This document shows, piece after piece, positions 15,845 to 26,184 of a stretch of 64,000 nucleotides of DNA. The notes beneath the pieces are model-generated. The model saw only the letters and a list, made by a program, of their open reading frames with translations, did no database searches and had not been told where the DNA came from. The position numbers and the translations under genes were made by a program. The DNA comes from Oligoflexus tunisiensis. Its GTDB lineage: Bacteria; Bdellovibrionota_B; Oligoflexia; Oligoflexales; Oligoflexaceae. The stretch's first letter is position 1, and the number at the start of each line of letters is the position of its first letter. The stretch spans positions 4,772,708 to 4,836,707 of the forward strand of contig NZ_BDFO01000001.1 in assembly GCF_001748245.1 (NCBI RefSeq), in the 5' to 3' direction.

Positions 15845-17335
15845 TCAATCAAAATCAAAAAAACGCCCGATTCCAATTCGTCCATACCCTTGATCAAAAT
15901 CTATCGTATAAGGTTCAAGATTGTTGTTCATGCTGCCGCTCTGAACCCTGGCCTCCCCCTCACCGCTGCCAAGCGCCAGGAACACCTGCCAATCATTCCA
16001 AACCTGATAGCTGACTTCGAGGCGGAACAGTGCCGAAGGCTGGATACGGTAGTCCAAGGCTATCCGATTTCCATATTGGAGAGCAAGATGTCTGCCTCCA
16101 ACATAGCTGAGAGCAGCAGCCACGCTGAATGCTTCTGTGAAAGGCCATCGCCCCCCGATGCTGACAAGATAACGAGTGGAGTCCTTTTTCCTGATTTCAA
16201 AATCCTTGGGACCAGCATCGGAATGGCTGTTAAGAGCATCAACTTCCCAATCGCCATGACCCAGCTCCAGGCTGGCAAAGGCGTAGGGATTCAGCAGATA
16301 ATCAAAGCTTACGGAAAGGCCTCCTTCGCTTGCTTCAATGTCGTCATGTGAAAGGCCGAGGGCGCCGACACCAAGTCTGGCGAGCATGGGTTTGAACTGA
16401 GGCGTGGCCGGCGACTCTTCCGAATTTTCAGGCGGCTGCTTGGATTCGTCCGCAAGCGAGTCCAGCTCATCCTGCCTCTTATCCTGAACCAGTTGCTCAA
16501 TATTCTTGCCGATTTCCTGGGCCTCTTCGACATCTTTGAGTTGAACCGCCTGGCTGATGAATTCTGTCTGTTGAGCCGGAGGGAGTTCATCCCGTTCAAT
16601 TTTTTGGCCCCGTCGGAGTGGAATCTCTTTACGAATTTCCACGGCCTGAAGTTGATTCATCTGTTGCGCCAGTTGCGGCTCGTCCTGTTTTACGAACGCT
16701 TCGGTCGCGCTCTCAAAAAGGTCAGCCTCCTGCTTCTCAACGGGGCGCGCGTAAATTTCGCCGTCGATGGTTAGCAGTTTGCTGTGTCCTTCATCCACCG
16801 TAAGCATGAATTCTGTACCGCGAACTCCCATCGCGATGGTACGCGTGCGGAACTCTGTTTCGGGTTTGTCATCGTGATTCAGAAGATAAGCCCGGATTTT
16901 GCCGTTCAGCAAATAGAGCCAGGTCTTAACAATGGAATCGGGATTGGATTTGATGAAGTTAGGAGTGAGGCGTACTTTTGTATTCTTCGCCAGGATGATT
17001 TTGAATCCATCCTGAAGCGTGAGCACCATCTTCGACTCAGGTCCGGAGCTGAGCACATCACCGTAGTAGATTTTCAGGCCGGGAATAATCGGGTACGCTT
17101 TCCAGTAATAGTTGTTGTAAAGCACTGTCGCATAGCCGTCCGTCCTGGACTTGGCCTTCATGTCCTGAGTGAGGGTCTTTGAAGGTTCGCGAAGCACATC
17201 CGGCGCCCCCTTGACTTCGCTGACAGAGCCGACCGCAACCTTTGGTTTGTTGGCAAAGCAAATTTCTGAAAAGCTGAAACACCATAAAATCATCACCAAC
17301 CCCAGGGGGCCTGTTCGTGCATAATGCCTGGCCAA
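15845..17335 (-). CDS. FecR-domain protein fused to an outer-membrane beta-barrel
   Basis: 496 residues starting at TTG (17335), which has GGAGG 7 bases upstream. Signal peptide about 1-29. Residues about 60-210 carry the FecR domain (YYGDVLSSGPESKMVLTL, NTKVRLTPN, TIAMGVRGTEFML). A charged, Gln/Glu-rich helical linker spans about 215-310. The last 170 residues are beta strands typical of an outer-membrane barrel, ending YGRIGIGRFFDFD. FecR domains normally sense transport across the outer membrane and signal to a sigma factor; no sigma gene is nearby. It is divergent from the TonB-dependent receptor at 17525, sharing a 190-base promoter region. Confidence 0.8.
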   Translation of the reverse strand: MARHYARTGPLGLVMILWCFSFSEICFANKPKVAVGSVSEVKGAPDVLREPSKTLTQDMKAKSRTDGYATVLYNNYYWKAYPIIPGLKIYYGDVLSSGPESKMVLTLQDGFKIILAKNTKVRLTPNFIKSNPDSIVKTWLYLLNGKIRAYLLNHDDKPETEFRTRTIAMGVRGTEFMLTVDEGHSKLLTIDGEIYARPVEKQEADLFESATEAFVKQDEPQLAQQMNQLQAVEIRKEIPLRRGQKIERDELPPAQQTEFISQAVQLKDVEEAQEIGKNIEQLVQDKRQDELDSLADESKQPPENSEESPATPQFKPMLARLGVGALGLSHDDIEASEGGLSVSFDYLLNPYAFASLELGHGDWEVDALNSHSDAGPKDFEIRKKDSTRYLVSIGGRWPFTEAFSVAAALSYVGGRHLALQYGNRIALDYRIQPSALFRLEVSYQVWNDWQVFLALGSGEGEARVQSGSMNNNLEPYTIDFDQGYGRIGIGRFFDFD

Positions 17336-17484
17336 TGATCTGCCTCCCTACGATAGACGGATAATACTTCGACCTGAAATTTTCGTTTATGCTAACACAG
17401 TTTAGTCCAAGCCGAAAAGCCTTAGTGCCTTCCACAAAACCCCCTCGCTTCCACACCCATGACAACAACTGACTTGCAAAAAAA

Positions 17485-17498
17485 AGTGTGCTAACACT
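17485..17498. promoter_or_regulatory. Palindromic operator-like site in divergent promoter
   Basis: AGTGT-GCTA-ACACT is an inverted repeat directly upstream of the TonB-receptor start. TTGCAA (17474-17479) sits at a -35-like distance from TAACACT, so the palindrome overlaps a possible -10. The core GCTAACAC occurs again at 17391-17398, close to the divergent FecR-type gene. Confidence 0.4.
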
Positions 17499-17524
17499 GT
17501 GGCAAACTAGTGGAAAGGACAAAC

Positions 17525-20104
17525 ATGACTATGAAGCCGGCAGCCATTATACCTTTGGCCATATTCCTGGGAGCACAGGGCTCCCAGGCTCTGGCCCAGG
17601 AAGCAGCGAAAACCGAAGAGAAACGATCCGAGAAAATTCAGGTGACAGGGTCCCGCATCAAACGCATTGATGTCGAAGGAGCATCACCCGTCAGTGTTAT
17701 TGATCGTGAAACGATCGATAATTCCGGCGTAACTTCGGTGCGCGAACTGCTCAGTAACTTTTCCGGTACGTCGTCCGCCTTCGATGGCGGCGGATCCAGT
17801 GTCGCCGGTGGCGTCAGTGCGATCAGCTTGAAGGGCCTGGGCGAAGGACGCACGCTGGTCCTCATCGATGGCGTTCGCATGCCGAAACATCCCGAGCTGG
17901 AAGGTTTCGACCTCAACTCCTTGCCTCTGGCAGCGATTGAGCGGGTCGAAGTTCTGAATCAGGCCGCGGCCGCCATCTACGGTTCCGATGCGATCGGCGG
18001 TGTGATCAACATCATCACGCGTAAACAGTTCGAAGGCACCATGGTGGAACTGCAGGTTTCGCAGCCCACAAGGCCAGGTGGTGGCTCCGGCTCTCTCAAC
18101 GGCGTGATTGGCCTGAACTCAGGGAACCTTCAATCAACTCTGGTCATCAACATACATAAAGAGGACATGCTGATTGCCAAGGATCGCGACTTCTCCAAGG
18201 ACCGCGTGAGCGGCTTCGGTTACCCCGGCGTTTATGGTGGTTCCACAGGTCCCACGCCGGATGATGTCGGCTACTGGCCGGCGGAAGGCTGTCCCAACTA
18301 TGCGGAAGACGCCAACGGCGTCCCGGTTCAGGATACCTCCTGTCTCTTCAATTACAATACCTACAATGCGCTTCTGCCTTCCATTGAGCGCGTGTCGGGC
18401 CTTTATAATTTCACTTATCCCATGAATAATTTCGACATCACGGGTAAAGTGATCGCGACCCACCAGGTGACAAGGTCGCAACTGCGCCCCGAGAATAACG
18501 CAGGCGGCCAGGCCACCGTAATCGACCAGTCCGTGATCGACGCCATGCCCCAGGCTCGTTTCGATCAACTCTTCCCGGGCTTCGGCGGCGCCAAGCCCGC
18601 CAGCGGTGGTGTGGAAATGCTGCTGCGCCTGAACGATTTCGGGAATTCCACGACGGAAAAAACTGCGGATCTTTTGGGCGCTCAGGTCGGGATCGGCGGC
18701 GCCACGGACGGCGGCTGGGAGTGGAAGTTGTCCTTGAACACCGCAAGTTCCAAAACCGATTCGACATCCAGCAACAAGCTGCGTACCTCGGTTTTCAATG
18801 AAATCATCACCACCGGTGAGTACATTCCCTGGGATCCGGAACGCGACCTGGAAGGCATTCGTGCTCGCCTCGTGACGGATTCGAGCTACTCCGAAGAAAC
18901 CATGGCCAGCGGTCTGGAAGCCTCGGCCACGACCACTTTGGGGCAGCTCGGTGGTGGTGACATCGGCTTTGCTGTGGCTGCCGGTTTCCTTGCCGAAACC
19001 TACAAAGTGAGTTTCGACGACGAATCCTCGCAGCTCGACGCCCTCATCAACGTCGCCGGTGCCGGTGGCAAAGGTGATCGGACCGTATCCTTTGCTGCGG
19101 TGGAAACCAACCTGCCGTTTGCTCGCGCGCTCGAAGTGGGCCTGGCGGCTCGTTACGACCAGTATTCGGATTTCGGCGCCGCGTTCAGCCCGCAGATGCA
19201 ATTGCTGTCGACTCCGTCGGATTTCTTGAAACTGCGTGGCAGTGTGGGAACGGCTTTCAAGGCCCCGAGTCTTGACCAGTTGAACGGCGCCACCGGCGTG
19301 TCATTCAACAGCGTGGTGGACTATCCCTACTGCGAAGCCAATGGCATCAGCCGCGAGGATTGCGAAGCAGATCCTGTGACCACGGCCGGCCAGGTGAAAA
19401 ACTTGCGCCGCGGAAACCCTGACCTTGACCCTGAAAAATCCTTCGTCTACGGTTTGGGTTTTGTGGTCCAGCCTATCGATGATCTCTCGGTATCGGCCGA
19501 CTACTGGAAAATCATCTCGCGCGATCTGATCGACCGTCGCGATCTGCAGGATCTGGTCGACGAAGCGGATCCTCTGGTTGTGCGCGACCCCAATGACAAC
19601 AACAAGATCCTTCACATCGACTACCCTCTGCAGAACCTGTCGACCATCATCCGCTCCGGTGTGGACGTGAACCTGAACTACACCCTGCGCACGGGTGATG
19701 TCACCACGCAGTTCCGCTCCCTCGGGACCTGGTATCTGGAAGACAAGAATGAACCTAAAAACAAGCCGATGGAAGACCAGCTGGGCCAAAACGGCAGTTA
19801 CAAGTGGAAGATGATGAACGAGGTCGACAGCAACTTCGCACGCGATTACGGAGCAACGCTCACCGCTTCCACGATTGGTACGCATCAGAAGTTTACCAAC
19901 CGGGGCGATCGGCTGCCGCAGTATACCCGCTATGACGCTCAGGTTCGTTATGCCATCACCGACAATAGCCGCCTGGCATTGGGTGTGATCAACCTGCTCG
20001 ACAAACAGGGTGGTATCGACGACACCAACTTTGGTGACGTCGACTCCAGCATCTATCATATCAAGGGCCGCGAGTATTACCTGCGCCTTGGCATGACGTT
20101 CTAG
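17525..20104 (+). CDS. TonB-dependent outer-membrane receptor
   Basis: 859 residues from the ATG at 17525 (AAGGA 5 bases upstream). Signal peptide about 1-25 (ending SQALAQ). The plug domain follows (IQVTGSRIKRIDVEGASPV, GEGRTLVLIDGVRMP, IERVEVLNQAAAAIYGSDAIGGVINIITR). The remainder is the 22-strand barrel, ending in YYLRLGMTF with a terminal Phe as expected for outer-membrane insertion. The long extracellular loops carry paired cysteines (CPNYAEDANG, DTSCLF, CEANGISREDC). This architecture imports siderophores, vitamin B12 or glycans using TonB energy; the substrate is not evident. A FecR-barrel protein is encoded divergently. Confidence 0.93.
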   Translation: MTMKPAAIIPLAIFLGAQGSQALAQEAAKTEEKRSEKIQVTGSRIKRIDVEGASPVSVIDRETIDNSGVTSVRELLSNFSGTSSAFDGGGSSVAGGVSAISLKGLGEGRTLVLIDGVRMPKHPELEGFDLNSLPLAAIERVEVLNQAAAAIYGSDAIGGVINIITRKQFEGTMVELQVSQPTRPGGGSGSLNGVIGLNSGNLQSTLVINIHKEDMLIAKDRDFSKDRVSGFGYPGVYGGSTGPTPDDVGYWPAEGCPNYAEDANGVPVQDTSCLFNYNTYNALLPSIERVSGLYNFTYPMNNFDITGKVIATHQVTRSQLRPENNAGGQATVIDQSVIDAMPQARFDQLFPGFGGAKPASGGVEMLLRLNDFGNSTTEKTADLLGAQVGIGGATDGGWEWKLSLNTASSKTDSTSSNKLRTSVFNEIITTGEYIPWDPERDLEGIRARLVTDSSYSEETMASGLEASATTTLGQLGGGDIGFAVAAGFLAETYKVSFDDESSQLDALINVAGAGGKGDRTVSFAAVETNLPFARALEVGLAARYDQYSDFGAAFSPQMQLLSTPSDFLKLRGSVGTAFKAPSLDQLNGATGVSFNSVVDYPYCEANGISREDCEADPVTTAGQVKNLRRGNPDLDPEKSFVYGLGFVVQPIDDLSVSADYWKIISRDLIDRRDLQDLVDEADPLVVRDPNDNNKILHIDYPLQNLSTIIRSGVDVNLNYTLRTGDVTTQFRSLGTWYLEDKNEPKNKPMEDQLGQNGSYKWKMMNEVDSNFARDYGATLTASTIGTHQKFTNRGDRLPQYTRYDAQVRYAITDNSRLALGVINLLDKQGGIDDTNFGDVDSSIYHIKGREYYLRLGMTF

Positions 20105-20113
20105 GAATACTCT

Positions 20114-20140
20114 GTGCCGACTGGCCCAGCCGGTCGGCAC
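20114..20140. terminator. Bidirectional terminator hairpin
   Basis: GTGCCGACTGGC / GCCGGTCGGCAC, a 12-bp perfect stem with a 3-base loop, sits in the 43-base gap between the convergent TonB-receptor and giant kinase genes. There is no clean T-tract. Confidence 0.65.
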
Positions 20141-20147
20141 CAGAAAT

Positions 20148-23100
20148 TCACGCCACAGCACGTGCCCTTGCCACTTGGTACAAACTCTGCGGCACTATGA
20201 TTTTGAAGGCGAAGGGGACACACCCTTTCCCTTTGTCATTCAAAAACTCAATCCCGATACTGGCCTGGACTTTTTCCAGATACCGTCGCACCGCATCCAT
20301 ACCGACTCCGCGCCCTGAGATCTCATCGACCGATTGCTTGGTCGAGAATCCCGAGAAAAATACCAGCTCGCTCAATTCACGCGGGGTATGGTCACGATCC
20401 GATCGGATCAATCCATTCTCCAGCCCAATGTGACGAATCGCATCCAAATCCAGGCCTGCCCCATCGTCCTTGAAACGGATCAACAGCGTCCGATCGCGGT
20501 TGACTTCGATATCGATCTGAATCAGGCCCTGCTCAGGTTTCCCCAACCGGCGCCGCTGCTCAACGGACTCGATCCCATGATCGATCGAATTTCGTGCCAG
20601 ATGAACGAACACGTCCTTCAAAAGTCTGCACACGTCGGGAGGGAAACTCACGTTAGCGTCGTTAATCACGATCTTCGGATGAGCTTTGCCCAGATCCGGA
20701 GCCAATCGCGTCATATCGTTGAGAATCTCAGCGAAGAGATCGTGCGCGGCCGTATAATAGTAGCAGGACAGGTCTTCAAACAGACTGCGATAAATGGCTT
20801 CGCGACTTCCTGATCCATGGTGTTCATTCAACTCCAGGGCTTTTATGGCATTTCCGATGGCTTCCATGATGCCATCCATACCGTTGTCCGACCTTTTCAG
20901 CCGACTCCGGCTGGTGGCGACATACATGTCCAGGGTCTGCCAGACGCCATTGACAATGACCTTGAATTCGTCGCCATCGAATTTCCTTGAACCCTGGCGA
21001 ACTTCCACAAGGTAGCTTTCCGATTCATGGACGCGCGTTGTCAGCTTGCGGAAGTCAAACGCACGGCACACGCCTTTCAACGTATGCAAATTCATGAACA
21101 TCTGGCCTATGCCGCCTTCATCCATCGTTGCCTGGGCGAGGATGCTGTTGATTTCCGTGAGGAGATACGTCGTCGATTTGATAAAGCTCTCGAATTTACC
21201 TGGCTCCATGTCAAGGATCTCTTCGATAATGTGCAACTCCTCGCGGCCAGCGCGGGCTTCCTCCTGAGCCGACCTCAGTTCCGTCACATCCTTGATGGTG
21301 ACCAGTATGCCTTCAATGTGCCTCTGGGCGTCCACGATAGGATGCCAGTCGAGGCTCAGGAGCTTCTGCCTGTCTCGACCGTTGAACACGAACTCGGTGA
21401 TGAAACTCTGCTTATTCAGCGAGTAGCTGATCTCATCCTCGCCCAGACAGGCATCGAGAGCAGACGAACATCGTGATTTCAGATCCCTGCCGGTGTTGGC
21501 ATGACCGAACAAAAATTTCATGGCATCGAGGCCGCTGATATTTTGCGTCTCGAAGAGTTGTTCCAGATGCCTGGAGTAATCGTCGTGGATGGTTTTGTCA
21601 GGCAGAATCGTCAGGATGCCCTGCTGGATGTGTTCCATGATGGACCTGATCTTCTGCGTTCGGACGCGAACTTTCTCTTCCAGTTCCTCATAGAATTCGG
21701 CATTTTCAATCGACACGGCGGCCTGGGCGGCCAGTACACTGAAAACCTCGACACGTTCCTTGCGAAAGGCGCCCTTGACGTCATTGTTCTCGAGATAAAT
21801 GACTCCGGATAATTTGCTGCGGTACATGATGGGAACCAGCAGCCTGGAGATGGGTTTGGTCATGACGGTGATCTTCGGAAGCCGAATCACGGCCTCGATG
21901 AGTTCAATCGGAAGATATTCGCACTGTTCCAAAGGAACGTTCAGCACTTCGGGTTCGAGATTCTTTGCCAGCTTTCGGGCTCTCACGCAAAACTGCTGCG
22001 TGCTATCATTGTGAATAATCAGAGCCACCTTTTCAGCCCCTGCATTTTCCACCAGGACATGCATCAGCTTGATCAGAACCTTATCGATATTCCGTTCAAC
22101 CGAAAGTGACTCCGCAACCTTAAACAGGGATTTCAGGTCAAGCTCCGAGATGCCCCCTTTTCGCGCCATGGAGGTGGACGAGGCGCTCAGCCTGGTATGC
22201 CTGCCCTGGACAGGATCAGCCGCCGTCACTTGCTGGTTCCCGCTTTTCAGCAGCTCCACCATACGCGTGGCGCCAAATTCCGTGAAAGCCTCGATGGCCT
22301 TGTCAAGATATTGTCCAACGAAAGCCGTGGCCCCGCATTCCTTGACATAACGCAGAGTCACCAGACGGGCGTAAACTTCCGCTTCCTTGGAATAGGCTTT
22401 GGCAGAATCGACCGCCCGTTCATAGAGTTCGATCGCCTGAAGAAAGGGCCTTTTCCGGACTCTGGCGTATTCCGCTTCAAAGAGGAGTTTGGCATGCTGA
22501 AAGTTGTCGGGATTGTGGTCGGCGAAGGCGCGCATTTTCTGATAAATACGGAACATGATCCAGCGGATCTTGAGTTTACGGAAGCTGCGGGCGGTGGCAT
22601 AGTCCGCGGCCGCGGCCAGGAAATAGCAGTAGAGAGCCCAAAATTCCGCGACATTGCCGACCAGCGCGATGCCTTGGCATGAGACTTTGAGTTCCTCGAC
22701 GGCCTGCCGGTAATGCCCGTTGAAAAAGAGGATCTGGCCCTTGAACAGCTTCGCAAGGTTATAGTAGATAACCGACTTGAATTTACGTATGCCCTGCTGT
22801 TCATCATAGTGCTCCCAACTCAGACTATCCGCTCCAGCGGTTAAGCCTTTGAGATTCAGATAAACACTCTGGGCCAGCCTTACGCCATCGATAAGGTCCT
22901 GATTGTGGGATTCCTTGATGGTGTCATGGTATTTATCAATGGTATTGATGAAATCATCCACATGATGAAGCGGTGGATAATAAGCCCGGTGGTGAAAAAC
23001 CAAAAAAGAGAATTTCATCCCCGACTTCAAGGTCAGGTCCGTGACCTTGTCAATATACGCTTTGATTTCATGCTGGCTGAAGTGCCAGAAATGAAGCGTT

Positions 23101-26072
23101 GTTTCATAGATGAAATAAGTTTTGGTCTTCCATGTGATGTCATCGCATCGATCCGCCAACTTGAGGCCAAGCTCCGCGAACTTTTTGCCATTCTTATGAT
23201 CGCCGAGGAAATGCAGGAGAGTGGCAAAGGTCGCATACAAATAGGACGATTCGGGCGCGAGACCATGTTTCAAAGTCAGTCTCATGCAGCGCAATAAAGC
23301 CGTCATCGTCGCCGCGGTTTTGTTCGACATGTAGTAGAAAACCAGAGCCACACTCAGATCCTGGATCTTATGCCGGATGAGTGGATCGGTTATGAATTCC
23401 TGTCTGAGAATCTCGTCCGGCTTGATCTTCCTCAATTTCCACTTAACCCAAATAAACTCCATGAGGAAATGAAGATGGGTGGGACGGTGAGGGAACCGCA
23501 TGTCCAGGTTCCTGCAGCTTTCCCTGAACACTTCGATGCCTTTTTCCGGCTGAAAAAGGGATTCGCAATGGACCATTTTAAGGTGAAGCACGCGCTCGCG
23601 ATCGAGCTGATCTCGCGAATGAGTCAAGAGCACATTCGCATATTGCTCGGCCTGTGCGAAGTCGCCCAGCATGAAGGCCAGATCACAGATTTCATGGTGC
23701 ACCGCAAAGGCCAATTCATAATGGTCCCGGAAGGGCTGATCTCCCAGGATGAACTCGGCCGCTTTCGCCAGTTGAAAGGCCGCGGCATAGGACGTCGAGT
23801 CCTTGGCGATTTTCAATGCCTTCAGATTGATCGCGATGACCTCTTTTTTCTCGGCCTCGCTCGTGATGAACGAAAGAGCTTCATTGTAATGCCTGGCGAT
23901 CTCAAGGTACCGGTCCTTGTGTTTAGGACTTGAGTCAAGAATTCGGGCAATGCTCAGATGGGTTCTCTGTCGCACTTCATGGCCGATAAGGTTATAGGCC
24001 GCCTGTTGGATCTTGTCGTGTTGGAATTTCAAGTTGATATTGATATGGGACGGATCGATTTTCGCGGTGTCCGAGAGGTAGCGGTATTGAGAACTCAACG
24101 GCATGATCAGACCGGTCTTGATCGAATCCTGGAGATCGCTCATCACATGCGCGCGATCTTTTTGCAAAAGTTCGGCCAGGGTTGCCAGATCGAATTCATT
24201 CCCCAGGCAGGAGGCGATCTTCAGGGCCTCTGTCGAAGACTCCGGCAGTTTTCCAAACTTTTCAATCAGGAACTGAACGACATCATCAGGGGCAGGATAG
24301 GCTTCGATTGCGGCAAGATCCCACATCCAGCAGCCCCGGTCCCGGGCAAAGCGAATGAGTCCCTCATGAAACAAAGTCTTGAGAAGGACGTTGATGAAAA
24401 AGGGATTGCCCTCGGTCTTTTTGTAGATGACATGCGTAAGGTCAGAGACTTCGCTGTGGCTCTTATGCAAAGTATCGGCGATGATTTTTTCAACATCCTG
24501 TTCCCGGATGGGACCCAGCCTGAGCTGGCGCGGAGAGCAGGCCTCTTCGTTCAGCTTCTCGATCATTTCTGCGAAAGGATGGGTGATCCCAACTTCATTG
24601 TTTCGCCAGGCGCAGATGATCAGCATATGCTGGATGCGATGCGACAGGATGAGATCCTGAATGAGATTGATGGACGCTGTGTCGGCCCATTGCAGGTCAT
24701 CCAGAAAGATAATCAAGGGGTGTTCTTTGCGGGCGCAGGCCTGGAAAAAGTCAATCATGGTCAGTTTGCGTCGCACCTGGGCCTGGTCGGGGTTCAACTC
24801 CTGAAGGTCCTGCTGCTTGCCCAGGATGGCTTCGAACTCGGAGGCTATATTCACGATGATCTGTCCGTTGATGCTTACGGCCCGCCTGAGATCATCCCGC
24901 AGGCGCGCAAATTCATGGCGGGGTCGGCGGGCGATCTCATCGGCCAGCTCGGCCATCATATCAGGCAGGGCACTGAGAGGAAGGTTTCGGGAGAATTGCT
25001 CGAACTTGCCTTTGATGAAGATACCGCTCTTCAGGAAAACGCGAGCTTTAAGTTCCGCAACGAAACGGGATTTGCCGATTCCGGCCTGACCGGATAGCAG
25101 AAGGATTTCACACTGTCCATGGCAGGCGTTTTCAAAGGATTGCAGCAAGGTCTCGAGTTCCTGCTCCCGACCGTAAAGCCGCTGCGTAAGACTGAATTTT
25201 TCGGGTATATCGTTCTCAGCGATCGAAAACGTCCTGATGGTTCCGGTTTGCTTCAATTCCTGCAGGCAACGACTGAGATCCTGAATCAGTGTAAAGGAAT
25301 TCTGATAGCGATCCTCCGGATCCTTCATCAGGAGCTTTTCGATGATATCGGCCACGACCTTGGGCACGTCCTGCCGGATGCTGTCGATCCTTTTTGCAGT
25401 CGCCGCCAGGTGACGATGGATAAAACCCAGCTCATCTTCGGCTTCAAACGGAGGCACGCCCATGATCAGGAAATAAAGCGTCGCACCCAGGGAATAGAAA
25501 TCCGTACGATAATCCAAATCCTGTGAAAGGCGGGCGGTCTGTTCCGGGGAAATATAGGCCAGGTTTCCTTCCAGCCCACTTTCAGTCGAGATTTCCTGGC
25601 TTTCCCGTTCGAGCTCGGAAGAAATGCCGAGATCTATGACCTTAATCTCGAATGTTTCAGGATTGACCAAAATATTCTGTGGAGAAATGTCCTTATGAAT
25701 GATCTTGTGCCGATGCAGCACCTCAATGGCCTGCGCGGTCGCCAGTCCGATTTGCAGAACCTCGGCCAAAGGCAGAGAATGCTGCTGCCGGAGAGCATAG
25801 GCATCGATCGCACCGAAGTCTTCGGTGAACAGGGCGTATTGATCCGCCGATTCGATGATACCCAAGGTCTTGATGATGTGAGGGGAGTCCACGATTTTGA
25901 GAAGGCGATACTCGCGCCTCAGAGCTGCCTTGTCTTTCACATGGCCGTTTTCATCGACCAGGACTTTGGCGATGACCGATTGCTGATCGCTGGCCCGAAT
26001 GGTACGAAATACGCGGGAATTGTTGGAGCTGAAAATTTCCTGTACTGTTTGATAACCAGTAATTTTAACCAT
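20148..26072 (-). CDS. Giant Ser/Thr kinase - ATPase - TPR - GAF - CheA-like histidine kinase
   Basis: 1974 residues. Residues 5-275 are a Ser/Thr kinase with K36, E54, HKDISPQN (H126-N133) and D147 in DLG. Then a signal-transduction ATPase with Walker A GQAGIGKS (328-335) and Walker B LIIFLDDLQWAD (about 450), long TPR-like helices (about 650-1250), a GAF domain (about 1290-1440), a PAS-like segment beginning RSIMEHIQQGIL, and a CheA-P1-like domain with phospho-His H1663 (NLHTLKG). The C-terminus is a CheA-type ATPase: N-box HLARNSIDHGIES, DDGAGLD, GRGVGMDAV. The family order resembles trifunctional kinase/ATPase/sensor histidine kinases, but a CheA-style core replaces the usual HisKA dimer. 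Cytoplasmic. The C-terminal core is shared with the kinases at 46731 and 55619. Confidence 0.93.
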   Translation of the reverse strand: MVKITGYQTVQEIFSSNNSRVFRTIRASDQQSVIAKVLVDENGHVKDKAALRREYRLLKIVDSPHIIKTLGIIESADQYALFTEDFGAIDAYALRQQHSLPLAEVLQIGLATAQAIEVLHRHKIIHKDISPQNILVNPETFEIKVIDLGISSELERESQEISTESGLEGNLAYISPEQTARLSQDLDYRTDFYSLGATLYFLIMGVPPFEAEDELGFIHRHLAATAKRIDSIRQDVPKVVADIIEKLLMKDPEDRYQNSFTLIQDLSRCLQELKQTGTIRTFSIAENDIPEKFSLTQRLYGREQELETLLQSFENACHGQCEILLLSGQAGIGKSRFVAELKARVFLKSGIFIKGKFEQFSRNLPLSALPDMMAELADEIARRPRHEFARLRDDLRRAVSINGQIIVNIASEFEAILGKQQDLQELNPDQAQVRRKLTMIDFFQACARKEHPLIIFLDDLQWADTASINLIQDLILSHRIQHMLIICAWRNNEVGITHPFAEMIEKLNEEACSPRQLRLGPIREQDVEKIIADTLHKSHSEVSDLTHVIYKKTEGNPFFINVLLKTLFHEGLIRFARDRGCWMWDLAAIEAYPAPDDVVQFLIEKFGKLPESSTEALKIASCLGNEFDLATLAELLQKDRAHVMSDLQDSIKTGLIMPLSSQYRYLSDTAKIDPSHININLKFQHDKIQQAAYNLIGHEVRQRTHLSIARILDSSPKHKDRYLEIARHYNEALSFITSEAEKKEVIAINLKALKIAKDSTSYAAAFQLAKAAEFILGDQPFRDHYELAFAVHHEICDLAFMLGDFAQAEQYANVLLTHSRDQLDRERVLHLKMVHCESLFQPEKGIEVFRESCRNLDMRFPHRPTHLHFLMEFIWVKWKLRKIKPDEILRQEFITDPLIRHKIQDLSVALVFYYMSNKTAATMTALLRCMRLTLKHGLAPESSYLYATFATLLHFLGDHKNGKKFAELGLKLADRCDDITWKTKTYFIYETTLHFWHFSQHEIKAYIDKVTDLTLKSGMKFSFLVFHHRAYYPPLHHVDDFINTIDKYHDTIKESHNQDLIDGVRLAQSVYLNLKGLTAGADSLSWEHYDEQQGIRKFKSVIYYNLAKLFKGQILFFNGHYRQAVEELKVSCQGIALVGNVAEFWALYCYFLAAAADYATARSFRKLKIRWIMFRIYQKMRAFADHNPDNFQHAKLLFEAEYARVRKRPFLQAIELYERAVDSAKAYSKEAEVYARLVTLRYVKECGATAFVGQYLDKAIEAFTEFGATRMVELLKSGNQQVTAADPVQGRHTRLSASSTSMARKGGISELDLKSLFKVAESLSVERNIDKVLIKLMHVLVENAGAEKVALIIHNDSTQQFCVRARKLAKNLEPEVLNVPLEQCEYLPIELIEAVIRLPKITVMTKPISRLLVPIMYRSKLSGVIYLENNDVKGAFRKERVEVFSVLAAQAAVSIENAEFYEELEEKVRVRTQKIRSIMEHIQQGILTILPDKTIHDDYSRHLEQLFETQNISGLDAMKFLFGHANTGRDLKSRCSSALDACLGEDEISYSLNKQSFITEFVFNGRDRQKLLSLDWHPIVDAQRHIEGILVTIKDVTELRSAQEEARAGREELHIIEEILDMEPGKFESFIKSTTYLLTEINSILAQATMDEGGIGQMFMNLHTLKGVCRAFDFRKLTTRVHESESYLVEVRQGSRKFDGDEFKVIVNGVWQTLDMYVATSRSRLKRSDNGMDGIMEAIGNAIKALELNEHHGSGSREAIYRSLFEDLSCYYYTAAHDLFAEILNDMTRLAPDLGKAHPKIVINDANVSFPPDVCRLLKDVFVHLARNSIDHGIESVEQRRRLGKPEQGLIQIDIEVNRDRTLLIRFKDDGAGLDLDAIRHIGLENGLIRSDRDHTPRELSELVFFSGFSTKQSVDEISGRGVGMDAVRRYLEKVQASIGIEFLNDKGKGCVPFAFKIIVPQSLYQVARARAVA

Positions 26073-26184
26073 CAGCTCCAGGATCCATCGATAAATTGAT
26101 TGAGAAAGATCACGATACTTCCATCATAGCATTCCTCGGTGGAGCTCGGAAGAATGGTTAATCCAGGCTGAAAGGACAAAGGAC

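Noticed and set aside
18134..19201. 355-codon minus-strand ORF inside the TonB receptor
   Set aside because: Antisense to a well-supported receptor gene.
23958..25097. 379-codon plus-strand ORF inside the giant kinase
   Set aside because: Antisense to ATPase/TPR coding sequence with clear motifs.
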